Shown here piece after piece: positions 46,075 through 55,071 of a stretch of 64,000 nucleotides of DNA. Made by a program: the position numbers and the translations under genes. Position 1 is the stretch's first letter; the number at the start of each line of letters is the position of its first letter. The notes under the pieces are model-generated. The model was not told the origin of the DNA. It was given only the letters and a program-made list of their open reading frames with translations, and did no database searches. Origin of the DNA: Rhodobacterales bacterium (GTDB lineage Bacteria > Pseudomonadota > Alphaproteobacteria > Rhizobiales > Stappiaceae); assembly GCA_008107755.1 (NCBI GenBank), contig VIRH01000148.1, positions 1 through 64,000 of the forward strand, in the 5' to 3' direction.

Positions 46075-46905
46075 CTATTTAACCGCGCCGAAGGTCAGGC
46101 CGCGAACAAGCTGTTTCTGGCTGAACCAGCCGAGAATGAGGATGGGCGCGATGGCCATGGTCGAGGCCGCGCTGAGCTTTGCGTAGAAAAGACCTTCCGG
46201 ACTGGAATAGCTGGCGATGAATGCCGTCAGGGGGGCAGCCTTCGCCGCCGTCAGGTTGAGGGTCCAGAACGCCTCGTTCCAGGCCAGGATGAAGTTGAGC
46301 AGCAGGGTCGAGGCGATACCGGGCACCGCCATCGGCGTCAGGATGTAGAGGATCTCTTCCTTGAGGCTGGCACCGTCCATGCGGGCAGCCTCGAGGATCT
46401 CTCCCGGGATTTCCTTGAAGTATGTGTAGAGCATCCAGACGATGATCGGCAGGTTGATCAGCATCAGGACGATGGTCAGGCCGATGCGGGTGTCGAGAAG
46501 GCCCAGCTTGATGAAAAGCAGGTAGATCGGATAGAGCACGCCGACCGCCGGAAGCATCTTGGTCGACAGCATCCACATGAGGATGTCCTTGGTCCGTTTC
46601 GACGGGACGAAGGCCATCGACCAGGCGGCCGGTACGGCAATGATGAGACCGAGGACCGTCGAACCGCCGGCGAGGATCACCGAATTCCAGAGAAAGCGCA
46701 TGTAGTCGGAGCGTTCCTGGACCACGGCGTAGTTCTCAAGCGTCCAGTCGAAGAAGAAGAACACCGGCGGATCGCTGATCGCCTGGGCTTCCGTCTTGAA
46801 GCTGGTGAGGATCGTCCAGAGGATCGGAAAGAAGATCAGGAGACCGATCATCCAGGCGAAGACGGTGTTGATTGTCTTGCGGCGTGTGGTGACTTTGCGG
46901 GCCAT
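46075..46905 (-). CDS. smoG: Polyol ABC transporter permease
   Basis: A 276-aa MalG-type permease with six hydrophobic segments and the EAA loop ([25 protein letters not shown]) that contacts the ATPase. It follows smoF by 12 bp. Confidence 0.9.
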   Translation of the reverse strand: MARKVTTRRKTINTVFAWMIGLLIFFPILWTILTSFKTEAQAISDPPVFFFFDWTLENYAVVQERSDYMRFLWNSVILAGGSTVLGLIIAVPAAWSMAFVPSKRTKDILMWMLSTKMLPAVGVLYPIYLLFIKLGLLDTRIGLTIVLMLINLPIIVWMLYTYFKEIPGEILEAARMDGASLKEEILYILTPMAVPGIASTLLLNFILAWNEAFWTLNLTAAKAAPLTAFIASYSSPEGLFYAKLSAASTMAIAPILILGWFSQKQLVRGLTFGAVK

Positions 46906-46917
46906 GCTCTTTTCTCC

Positions 46918-47790
46918 TCACGCGTCCAGGTTCTTGCCGACGATCCGCATCAGGAAGATCGCGACGATGTTGGCGAGAATGATGGCGTAAACGCCGCCCG
47001 CCGAGCCGAGGCCGACGTTCTGGCTTTCCAGCACCCGCTGGAAGATCAGGTAGGTGAGTGTGCGTGTTCCGAAGGACCCCTGCGTCGTCACGAAAATCTC
47101 GGCGAAGACCGCGAGCAGGAAGATCGTCTGGATCAGCACCACGATGGTGATGGCGCGCGCCAGATGCGGCAGGATGATGTAGCCGAACCGGGACAGAGGC
47201 GGTGCCCCGTCCATTTCCGCGGCCTCGAGCTGTTCGCTGTCGAGAGACTGGATTGCGGTCAGCAGGATCAGTGTTGCGAATGGCAGCCACTGCCAGGCGA
47301 CAATCAGGATGATCGAGATGAGCGGCGCGTTGCTGAGCCATTCGATCGGCTGCGCACCGAAGAACTTCCACAGATGCGCCAGAAGTCCGTTCACGGGGTC
47401 CATGAACATGTTCTTCCAGACCAGCGCGGAAACGGTCGGCATCACGAAGAACGGGGCGATCACCAGGATGCGCACGACACCCTGTCCCCACATCGGCTGA
47501 TCCAGAAGGAGCGCGAGCAGGACACCGAGAACGACGGTGATCAGCAAGACGCCAAGCACGATGACCAGTGTCGTCTGGACGCTCGGCCAGAAGGCGCTCG
47601 AGGAAACGAAGCGGACGTAATTGTCGAACCCGATCCAGCCGAGGTCGCCGCCGCGCAGCGGCAGATATTTCTTGAAGGAAAAGTAGAGGGTCATCGTCAG
47701 CGGGACGAGCATCCACCCGAGCAGCAGGATCACGGCAGGTGCCATCATGATGCGGGCGGCGGATCGGGAATGCTGGGTTGCCATGGACAC
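46918..47790 (-). CDS. smoF: Polyol ABC transporter permease
   Basis: A 290-aa MalF-type permease with six hydrophobic segments and the EAA loop (EAAEMDGAPPLSRFGYIILPHLARA). First gene after the intergenic hairpin that follows smoE. Confidence 0.9.
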   Translation of the reverse strand: MSMATQHSRSAARIMMAPAVILLLGWMLVPLTMTLYFSFKKYLPLRGGDLGWIGFDNYVRFVSSSAFWPSVQTTLVIVLGVLLITVVLGVLLALLLDQPMWGQGVVRILVIAPFFVMPTVSALVWKNMFMDPVNGLLAHLWKFFGAQPIEWLSNAPLISIILIVAWQWLPFATLILLTAIQSLDSEQLEAAEMDGAPPLSRFGYIILPHLARAITIVVLIQTIFLLAVFAEIFVTTQGSFGTRTLTYLIFQRVLESQNVGLGSAGGVYAIILANIVAIFLMRIVGKNLDA

Positions 47791-47852
47791 ACCTAATGGG
47801 TTGACAGGCAGATGTCTGGCCTGACCGACGCGGAGGGGGAAAGCTGTCTTGC

Positions 47853-47886
47853 GAAAAAGATGGAGGGCGGGAACGACCCGCCCTCC
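47853..47886 (-). terminator. Attenuating terminator between smoE and smoF
   Basis: GGAGGGCGGG (47862-47871) and CCCGCCCTCC (47877-47886) form a perfect 10-bp stem with a 5-nt loop. On the minus strand it is followed by ATCTTTTTCG. It lies 22 bp past the smoE stop and before smoF, so partial read-through would give more binding protein than permease. Confidence 0.7.
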
Positions 47887-47908
47887 CAGTTTTCGGGAGG
47901 TTAAACCC

Positions 47909-49210
47909 TTAGTAGCCCGCGGCTTCCATTTCTTCGGCGGTCAGCGTCTGAGCCTTGGAGAGGGCCTCGTCGGCCGTCTGCTGTCCGGCAAGAGCCGCAG
48001 CAAATTCCTGCCCGGTCTGTGTTGCGATGCCCGCAAACTCGGGGATCGCGACGAACTGCACGCCGACGTAAGGAACTTCCTGGACGCTCGGATCGGTCGG
48101 GTCAGCGGAATTGATGCTGTCCAGAGTCATCTTCGCGAAGGGAACCTTGGCGTATTCCGGGTTCTCATAGAGAGAGGTCCGTGTGCCCGGAGGCACGTTC
48201 GCCCAGCCTTCCTTTTCAGCGACGAGGTCCAGGTATTCCTCGGAAGTCGCCCACTCGATGAACTGCATGGCAGCTTCCTGCTTCTGGGTCCCAGCCGGGA
48301 TCGCCAGAGCCCAGGCCCAAAGCCAGTTGCTGCGCTTTCCGAGGCCGTTGTCCGGAGCCAGGGCGAAGCCGACCTTGTCGGCAACAGTGCTCTCGTCCGG
48401 GTTGGTCACGAAGGATGCCGCAACGGTCGCGTCGATCCACATGCCGCATTTGCCCTGCTGGAACAGTGACAGGTTCTCGTTGAAGCCATTGGTGGAAGCG
48501 CCCGGAGGGCCGGCCTCGTTCATCAGGTCGAGATAGAAGTCGATCGTCTGCTTCCACTCGGGGCTGTCGAACTGCGGCTTCCAGTCCATGTCGAACCAGC
48601 GCGCGCCGAAGGAATTGGACATGGCTGTCAGGAAGGCCATGTTCTCGCCCCAGCCGGCCTTGCCGCGCAGGCAGATGCCGTAGATTTCGTTGTCCTTGTC
48701 GGTCATCTTGCGGGCAGCATCCGCGACGAACTCCCATGTGGGGGCGTCGGGCATTTCCAGCCCGGCCTTTTCCATGAGATCCGTGCGGTACATGATCATG
48801 GAGCTTTCGCCGTAGAACGGAGCCGCATAGAGCGTTCCGTCGACGGAGAGGCCGCCACGCATGGCCGGCAGGATGTCATTGGTGTCGTAGCTATCGGGAA
48901 GGTTATCCAGGGCTACGAGCCAGTCCTGCTTTCCCCAGATGGGTGTTTCGTACATGCCGATGGTCATGATGTCGAACTGACCACCCTTGGTGGCGATGTC
49001 CTGGGTGACGCGCTGACGCAGCACGTTTTCTTCCAGTGTGACCCACTCGACGTCGTGGCCGGTCTTTGCTGTGAAGTCGTCGGTCAGACCCTGCATACGG
49101 ATCATGTCGCCGTTATTCACGGTTGCAATGGTGATGGTTTCTGCGTTTGCCGGAGCGCAAAGTGCAGCTACAGCGCATGCGCCGAGCAGCGCACGGTAGT
49201 GAAATGCCAT
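47909..49210 (-). CDS. smoE: Polyol ABC transporter substrate-binding protein
   Basis: A 433-aa periplasmic sugar-binding protein (family 1) with signal peptide (LGACAVAALCAPANA), mature start ETITIATVNNGDMIRM, and motifs IMTIGMYETPIWGKQDWL and FFQQ-like NLSLFQQGKCGMWIDATV. I chose the ATG at 49210 (GGAGGATA upstream), not the ATG 11 codons earlier. First gene of the operon; expected ligands are sorbitol and mannitol. Confidence 0.92.
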   Translation of the reverse strand: MAFHYRALLGACAVAALCAPANAETITIATVNNGDMIRMQGLTDDFTAKTGHDVEWVTLEENVLRQRVTQDIATKGGQFDIMTIGMYETPIWGKQDWLVALDNLPDSYDTNDILPAMRGGLSVDGTLYAAPFYGESSMIMYRTDLMEKAGLEMPDAPTWEFVADAARKMTDKDNEIYGICLRGKAGWGENMAFLTAMSNSFGARWFDMDWKPQFDSPEWKQTIDFYLDLMNEAGPPGASTNGFNENLSLFQQGKCGMWIDATVAASFVTNPDESTVADKVGFALAPDNGLGKRSNWLWAWALAIPAGTQKQEAAMQFIEWATSEEYLDLVAEKEGWANVPPGTRTSLYENPEYAKVPFAKMTLDSINSADPTDPSVQEVPYVGVQFVAIPEFAGIATQTGQEFAAALAGQQTADEALSKAQTLTAEEMEAAGY

Positions 49211-49373
49211 ATTATCCTCCCAAGCGAGATGGGCAATTGCCATTCAAGCGGGCAAATGTTCAACTCAAATGACAGGCTGAGTCAAGAAGGAAAACGCACG
49301 AAAAATCAAAGACTTCTTGCTGCGTCGCAAAAAATCCAGTCAAAACAATAACTTGTTAACTGTGAAGAATCGC

Positions 49374-50330
49374 TCAGGGCTTGAGCAATTGCTCAGCGGT
49401 GGTCTCGTCCGTGATCAGGCAATTGATGAAGCGTCCCGTCAGGGCCCCCATCATCGCCGGGACTTTTCCGTCACCGGCGGCCACGCCGTAGACGGGCTTG
49501 TCGCCCGCAGGTTGCAATGGCGCACTCGCGACAAGATCGTTTGTCAGTCCCTCGACCAGTTTGCCGGCCCGGTCATAGACCCAGCTGGTGATCTCTCCGA
49601 CCGCGCCTGCGTTTTCCAGAGCGCGCATCTCGTCAAGACTGACGAAGCCGTCCATTGCAAGGGGGGCCGTCGGGCCCATGTTGCCGACACCGACGAAGGT
49701 GACGTCGGCCTGTCGGATGAGGTCGAGGATATTGTGAACGGCTTCCTGATTGTGCAGGAGGTGCAGTTCCTCCCGGGATCGGGCGAAGACGGGCAGGGGC
49801 ATGGGGTAATGCCGGGCGTTGATGCGGTCCGCAAGACGGATGATGACGTTGTAGGCCGAAGCCGAACCGTCGGACATCATGTTGCCGAGAAGCGAAACAA
49901 TGCGGTGCTGCGGGCAGTCCATCATCGGCAGCTGGTCAACGGAGGCGCGCAGCGCCCGGCCCGTGCCATAGGCGATGATCTTCGGTTGCTGGGATCGGAA
50001 ATGTCGTTCCATCTCCACGGCGGCGGCCTGGGCAATGCCGATCGTCGATCCGGGCGCATCCGGGTCGGAGGGGACGACTTCGCAGCTTTGAAGGCCGAAA
50101 CGCTCGGCCAGGCGGCTGCTGAGTTCCATGCAATGGGCAATGGGATGGTCGAGCCGCACCTTGATCAGCCGCTCGCTGACCGCCAGCGAGACAAGGCGTT
50201 GTGCGGACTGGCGCGAGACGCCGAGCTTCCTGGCGATTTCGTCCTGCGTGTTGCCGGCGACATAGTACAGCCAGCCGGCGCGCGCGGCATCGTCGAGACG
50301 GGAGACCTCGGAAGTGATCTTTTGTTTCAT
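49374..50330 (-). CDS. SorC/DeoR-type transcriptional regulator of polyol use
   Basis: A 318-aa regulator with an N-terminal helix-turn-helix (NTQDEIARKLGVSRQSAQRLVSLA) and a C-terminal sugar-phosphate-binding domain of the SorC family (YGTGRALRASVDQL, VGVGNMGPTAP, GKVPAMMGALTGRFINCLITDE). It lies upstream of smoE on the same strand with a 163-bp gap, so it is the likely regulator of smoEFGK-smoS-mtlK. It follows the HAD phosphatase gene by 18 bp. Confidence 0.88.
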   Translation of the reverse strand: MKQKITSEVSRLDDAARAGWLYYVAGNTQDEIARKLGVSRQSAQRLVSLAVSERLIKVRLDHPIAHCMELSSRLAERFGLQSCEVVPSDPDAPGSTIGIAQAAAVEMERHFRSQQPKIIAYGTGRALRASVDQLPMMDCPQHRIVSLLGNMMSDGSASAYNVIIRLADRINARHYPMPLPVFARSREELHLLHNQEAVHNILDLIRQADVTFVGVGNMGPTAPLAMDGFVSLDEMRALENAGAVGEITSWVYDRAGKLVEGLTNDLVASAPLQPAGDKPVYGVAAGDGKVPAMMGALTGRFINCLITDETTAEQLLKP

Positions 50331-50348
50331 GTCAGCTGCTGCCGTCTT

Positions 50349-51047
50349 TCAGGGAGTGGACTCGTTCAAGGGGCCACCCCCGAGATCCGGCCTAAGCTGA
50401 AAGAATTTGTCGAAAGATGCAAACACTTGCGCGGCGCCGGCCGCCGCATCCGACGACAGCGCAAGGCTCTTCAGATGCGATCCGCCAGTAAATCGGTAGA
50501 CCTGCATCCCGGCCGCAAGTCCAGCCTTTATGCCGTTCTCGCTGTCCTCGATCACCAGGCATCGATCGGGCGAAATCCCCCGCTTTTCGGCGGCGAGCAA
50601 AAAGAGATCCGGAGCCGGTTTGCCATGGGTGACTTCCGAGGCGGTCGTCGTTCGCCCGGCAAAGAGATCCGTCAAACCGGTGATTTCCAGTGACCGTGCC
50701 AGGCGCGGAGGACTGGAGCTGGTAGCAAGGCAGTAATCGGTGGAAAGTCTCTCGATCACATCCCTGACGCCGGCGATCGGCAGCAGTTCCCGGTCGAACG
50801 CCGCCAGCAGGCTGGCCCGGTACGCCGTCTCGAATTCGGGGGGCAGGTCGACACCGAATTCCTTGCGGATCTGCTGGAGCACGACCGGATAGCTGCGCCC
50901 CAGAAAGTGCTGGGCGACGTAGTCCATGGTGATGTGCACATCACGCCTTGCAAGTTCGGCGACGAGCATGCGCGCGCTGATCACTTCGCTGTCGATCAGG
51001 ACCCCGTCACAATCGAATATGACGAGGTCGGTTTTTGCAGATGACAC
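50349..51047 (-). CDS. HAD-superfamily phosphatase (beta-phosphoglucomutase/phosphoglycolate phosphatase-like)
   Basis: A 232-aa HAD hydrolase with motif I FDCDGVLIDSE (nucleophile Asp), motif II ATSSSPPRL, the motif III Lys in HGKPAPDLF, and motif IV VIEDSENGI, plus a helical cap. I chose the GTG at 51047 because it starts the fold; the ATG at 51158 adds 37 unrelated residues from inside the upstream gene. It probably removes phosphate from a sugar phosphate. It starts 7 bp after the DUF1523 gene and precedes the regulator, so its operon membership is ambiguous. Confidence 0.85.
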   Translation of the reverse strand: MSSAKTDLVIFDCDGVLIDSEVISARMLVAELARRDVHITMDYVAQHFLGRSYPVVLQQIRKEFGVDLPPEFETAYRASLLAAFDRELLPIAGVRDVIERLSTDYCLATSSSPPRLARSLEITGLTDLFAGRTTTASEVTHGKPAPDLFLLAAEKRGISPDRCLVIEDSENGIKAGLAAGMQVYRFTGGSHLKSLALSSDAAAGAAQVFASFDKFFQLRPDLGGGPLNESTP

Positions 51048-51054
51048 GATCTTC

Positions 51055-51753
51055 TTACCTGGATTTCCTGTCCGACTTTCCGGAGGATCCGAACCAGCGC
51101 CTGAACCAGCGGCGGAAGCCGCTGCCGGCAGCCGAGGCACGCTTGTGCGCCTCCGCATGGACCTCGCCAGCGTTCTCGCCGAAATCGTCCATGAACTCGT
51201 CGATATCCGCCACGACCGGGTCGATGCGCGTGCGCTTGAAGGCCCGGATCCCCCGGAAGACCAGATACGCTATCGCCAGAAGAACCAGCAAGAAGATTAT
51301 GTTGAACCAGGGCACGAGGAAGACGTCCGGGCCGGAGACCTGCTGGATGCTGATCGCGTTCGGGAAGATCGTGAACAGCTTGATCCGCCAGCCGTAGTGG
51401 GTCACGGCGACCCAGACATCGTCCGGTTTCTTGGCCAGATCCTGCGCCTGGGCCGTGATGTTGCTGCTGTCGAACTTGAAATAGGGCGGCCAGCCCCAGT
51501 CGGTGTCCTCATTGCGATAGACACGCGGCTCGCCGTCCGGCCAGACCGTGTTTATGAAGCGGACGTCGCGCGTCCAGTTGTTGTTGGTCCCGGCATCGGG
51601 CGCCGCCCAGAACAGGGAAGACGAACCGATGTCCATGCGCTTCACGTCGGTACCGACGATGCGAACGATGTCCCGGCTCGGCAGCGTGTAGTGGGCAAAG
51701 AGGACCACCAGCAGCACAAGCGGTATGGCGATGATCCATTTGAGATATTTCAT
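51055..51753 (-). CDS. DUF1523 membrane protein
   Basis: A 232-aa protein with an N-terminal span (YLKWIIAIPLVLLVVLFAHY), a ~130-residue periplasmic part with the DUF1523-type IVRIVGTDVKRMD and a Trp/Asp-rich DTDWGWPPYF, then a second span (FNIIFLLVLLAIAYLVF) and a charged cytoplasmic tail. It overlaps the DUF6638 gene by 4 bp and ends the five-gene AAA+ operon. It may be the membrane anchor of that system (inference). Confidence 0.82.
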   Translation of the reverse strand: MKYLKWIIAIPLVLLVVLFAHYTLPSRDIVRIVGTDVKRMDIGSSSLFWAAPDAGTNNNWTRDVRFINTVWPDGEPRVYRNEDTDWGWPPYFKFDSSNITAQAQDLAKKPDDVWVAVTHYGWRIKLFTIFPNAISIQQVSGPDVFLVPWFNIIFLLVLLAIAYLVFRGIRAFKRTRIDPVVADIDEFMDDFGENAGEVHAEAHKRASAAGSGFRRWFRRWFGSSGKSDRKSR

Positions 51754-53117
51754 ACGCTGTCGTCCTCTTCGTCGCTGGCCGGAATGGCGCCCCACGGTCC
51801 CATGTTCCGGCCAAAGCCGAAATCACTGGCGTCCTCATCCTCCATTCCGGGTTCGGGCCCGAAGAGTTCCTCCCGCGTTCCGACCTTGTCGACCATGTAT
51901 TCCTCGGCCAGAAAACGGACGGCAAATTCCTTCTTGGCGTCGCTCCAGGTCCGGTACTGTGCGTAGAACCGGTCCTTGTGGCAGATGAAGAGCTGACGGA
52001 AATCGAGGGGTGTCAGTTCGGTCAGCAGCGTGTTGACCAATTGCTTGTCGCGATGATCCGCGGAGCGGATGAGATAGAAAAACGCCGGGTCTTCGGGGTC
52101 GGGCAGGGCGGTGGGCCTGCCCGAGGATGCCTGCCGGACGATACTCTCCAGCGTATGATAGACGGCTGGAAAGTCACCGTGATACTTGCGTTTGATGTGT
52201 CTGAGGTCGCGCCGCGACAGGCCTGCGAAATCCTCTCCCTTGCCGGCTGCCGTGTCGATCGCGATGAAGTCCATCTTCTGCCGGAGGATCGCGACGGCCC
52301 GCGGGCCCAGGGCATCTGCAAGGGAGACCACGAGCCTGTTCTTCAGGAGGAAGTCGGCGATGGGCGCGCGGTCCTCCAGAGACAGGACCTGATCGACCGG
52401 CAGTGAACCGATATCCTCGCCGAGCGGTGATGAGGGGATGCAGGCCGTTTCTCGCAGCGCCTGGAAGATGTAAAGCCCGCCGTAGTGGCTGGTGTGGAAG
52501 TTGCCCTGCTCGAAGCCTTCGGTATCGAGCGACAACGGGGTTCGGATGATGTCGCCGGTGTGGCGGGCAAGCTCGATGATTTCGGCAACAAGCACATCGT
52601 CCCACCAGGCGTCCGGCTCCTGCATGAAGCGATCGATCTTGCCTGTCAGTTTCCCGCTGGCATCAACATGGGCACCGACAGTATCGGCTTCGATGTCGAT
52701 GCGGCGCATGTGGAACAGGTCTTCCGGTCGCGAGATGGAAAAGACCGTATTGAGGAGCTCGCCGACGACGGCATCGCGGATCGTGAGCGCGAAGAGCTGT
52801 TCCTCGTTCACATCCACGAAGCGCCTCAGGATGGATCTTGAGGTGGAGAACTTCGCGTTGAGAAGCGGCGCCGTCTTCTGGGCCGTCGACAGGATGATGA
52901 ACTGCCTGTTGCAGCCGTTCGGGTTCAGGTAGAGAGGATCACCAAGTTCGTCGCCGATTTCGGGCGAGAATCCCGAAATGTCGATGTGAAACTCCTTAAG
53001 GGTCGTCCTCTTGCCTGTCAGGTGCTCAAGAGCCCGGTTGTAGCGATTGACGAGCGACGGCGAGGTGACCTCGAAGAGGTTGCCGAACATCAGCCCGTTT
53101 TTCACCAGACGCATCAT
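51750..53117 (-). CDS. DUF6638 family protein of the AAA+ operon
   Basis: A 455-aa soluble protein I associate with DUF6638. It begins MMRLVKNGLMFGNLFEV, has a long mixed alpha/beta body and an acidic C-terminal tail (GMEDEDASDFGFG, ending DEEDDSV). No catalytic or nucleotide-binding motif is evident. It overlaps the AAA+ gene and the DUF1523 gene by 4 bp each, showing tight translational coupling and probable fixed stoichiometry. Function unknown. Confidence 0.75.
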   Translation of the reverse strand: MMRLVKNGLMFGNLFEVTSPSLVNRYNRALEHLTGKRTTLKEFHIDISGFSPEIGDELGDPLYLNPNGCNRQFIILSTAQKTAPLLNAKFSTSRSILRRFVDVNEEQLFALTIRDAVVGELLNTVFSISRPEDLFHMRRIDIEADTVGAHVDASGKLTGKIDRFMQEPDAWWDDVLVAEIIELARHTGDIIRTPLSLDTEGFEQGNFHTSHYGGLYIFQALRETACIPSSPLGEDIGSLPVDQVLSLEDRAPIADFLLKNRLVVSLADALGPRAVAILRQKMDFIAIDTAAGKGEDFAGLSRRDLRHIKRKYHGDFPAVYHTLESIVRQASSGRPTALPDPEDPAFFYLIRSADHRDKQLVNTLLTELTPLDFRQLFICHKDRFYAQYRTWSDAKKEFAVRFLAEEYMVDKVGTREELFGPEPGMEDEDASDFGFGRNMGPWGAIPASDEEDDSV

Positions 53118-55063
53118 GAGCGGGACATCTCCATGAACCGGCGCTTCGCTTCTTCCATTCGCTGCATGTCGCGAACCGCATTGTCGATGGCGACCTCGTC
53201 GGACTTGTCCGCATAGCGGAATTCGCTGTCGGCGTAACGGTTGATCTCCTGGATCACCATGTCGACCGTGATCGGCTGCGCAAGGTCGGCAATCATCGAG
53301 CGCTTGGTCTCATAGTCCTTGAAGAGGAACAGCTCCGGATCCTCCATCCACTCGTCCGGCAGCTCGAAATCCATCGCCCGCACCTTGATCGCGTCGGTGA
53401 TGTTCTTGATCGCGCGGCCCGTGAAGCGCTCGTCCGCCTCCTGGATCGCCTTCAGATAGGTTCCGAGCTTGGCGATCGTGTCCAGGCGCCCGATCCCGGC
53501 TTCGACGTTCTCGAAAACCTTCATGAGCGCATCTTCCTGCGGACGCGAGTGGCGATCGTAGGAAGCAGCGACGGCTTTCTTGATTGCCTGAGCCTCGAAC
53601 AGGTCATGATCGCCGGTCGGGATCGAGTGGTTCTTGCCGATCAGAAGGTGGAGAATGTCGATATAGTCCTCACGCGTCTGGGGACCATCGACGAGGAACC
53701 TGGCACCAGCGCGCTGCCGCAGGGCATCATCGACATTTTCCGGATAGTTGGAAAACATGCCGAAGGTGCAGTTTCCCCGAACCACGGTGTTGGCGCCGGC
53801 AAAGCTTTCCATCAACACCGCCGTGATTTCCAGCTGGCCGGCCGAGGACTGTCGGTCGCCGCGTTTGCCTGCAAGCTGGTCGATATCATCGATGGTGCCG
53901 AAGCCGATCACGTTCGGGTCCGTGACGGTCCTGATAAAGGCCTTGGCGTTCTGCGCGGACTTTCCCTGGTAGCTGTCGATGCTATCCGTCGACAGGTTCT
54001 GGTAGCGGAACGGATAACCGGCGTTGGAGCAATAGTCGTTGATGAGGCCGGCCATCATCTGAATCAGGGTGGTCTTGCCGGTGCCCGGCTTGCCGTCGCC
54101 CATGAAGGTGAAGATGAAGCCGCCGAGTTCCGCGAAGGGGTTGAGCTTGCGCTCGAAGTCATAGGCCATCAGCATCTTGGAAAGCTTCATGGCCTGGTAT
54201 TTCGCGATGTGGTTGCCGACCACTTCCTCAGGTTTCTTGAAGGCCATCGCGAGGCTGGTAGAGCGCGCGCGGGCGGCCGGCGTGAAACCGGTTATCTCGA
54301 ATTCGTCCGCCTCGACCCGGTATCTGGCATCCGTAAAGGGCTGGAGCAGGCTGTTGCCCTCGGCTCTCAGGGCGACCTTCTCCATGAGCTGCTCGCAGAA
54401 GGAGGTTACGAGGCCGATCAGCTGCGCATCGGTCTCGATGTCGGCCGAGGCGATTTCCTGATCGAGTTCCCAAAGCGTGCCGTGCAGGGCGAGCTGATCG
54501 TTGTCGATCAGGATTTCCTCCACTTCGCCGCACTGGATATCCGTTTCCTGTGAGGCACTCAGGAGACCGGAGAGCAGGAAGTCGGTCATGTTGGCAAAGA
54601 CGTGCAGCGATATCAGCGCGGAGGCCGACAGCAGTTGCTGGAACCTGTCCTTTCGGGACGCATCAAGCGTGCCGGCAAGATTGCTGCGCTTGAGGTCGGC
54701 GAGGCCTGTCTGGTCGCCGAACTGGTCCGAGGCAACCTGGGCAACGGACAGCGCCCGGCGCAGGGACCGCAGAAGGCTTGCCTGCAGCGGCGACGTCAGC
54801 GCGTCATCGTTGCTTTCCAGGATCCGCTGGCTGAGCTGCACACCTTCTGGCCGGGCCGTCGAGCGTGTCACGAGACCGGGGGTGGTGGAGCGGAACCTGC
54901 GGCGGGTGCCGAGCCCGGGCGAGCGCTCCTGAACGCGATCAGGCTCCCGCTTGGCCGCAATGCGGGGCGTGTGATCGAAGCCCTCGAGCATCGTTTCCGC
55001 AAGCGGGTATTTCTCGCGGATCTTGTCTTCTTTCAGTTCCATGAGGTCGTTGGAAGTCGTCAC
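53114..55063 (-). CDS. AAA+ ATPase of an uncharacterised five-gene system
   Basis: A 649-aa protein. The N-terminal ~290 residues are helical with an Arg/Ser-rich linker (about 45-72). The AAA+ core follows: Walker A GDGKPGTGKTT (322-332), Walker B region VIGFGTIDDID (385-395), sensor-1-like FGMFSNYPENVDD (434-446), and Arg449/Arg451 as candidate arginine fingers. A C-terminal helical lid and a charged ~100-residue tail complete it. This is not a Lon, Clp, MoxR or T6SS ClpV protein by the visible motifs. It is the energy-using member of the operon. It may remodel the coiled-coil or DUF6638 protein (inference). Confidence 0.82.
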   Translation of the reverse strand: MTTSNDLMELKEDKIREKYPLAETMLEGFDHTPRIAAKREPDRVQERSPGLGTRRRFRSTTPGLVTRSTARPEGVQLSQRILESNDDALTSPLQASLLRSLRRALSVAQVASDQFGDQTGLADLKRSNLAGTLDASRKDRFQQLLSASALISLHVFANMTDFLLSGLLSASQETDIQCGEVEEILIDNDQLALHGTLWELDQEIASADIETDAQLIGLVTSFCEQLMEKVALRAEGNSLLQPFTDARYRVEADEFEITGFTPAARARSTSLAMAFKKPEEVVGNHIAKYQAMKLSKMLMAYDFERKLNPFAELGGFIFTFMGDGKPGTGKTTLIQMMAGLINDYCSNAGYPFRYQNLSTDSIDSYQGKSAQNAKAFIRTVTDPNVIGFGTIDDIDQLAGKRGDRQSSAGQLEITAVLMESFAGANTVVRGNCTFGMFSNYPENVDDALRQRAGARFLVDGPQTREDYIDILHLLIGKNHSIPTGDHDLFEAQAIKKAVAASYDRHSRPQEDALMKVFENVEAGIGRLDTIAKLGTYLKAIQEADERFTGRAIKNITDAIKVRAMDFELPDEWMEDPELFLFKDYETKRSMIADLAQPITVDMVIQEINRYADSEFRYADKSDEVAIDNAVRDMQRMEEAKRRFMEMSRS

Positions 55064-55071
55064 GCGAAAAC

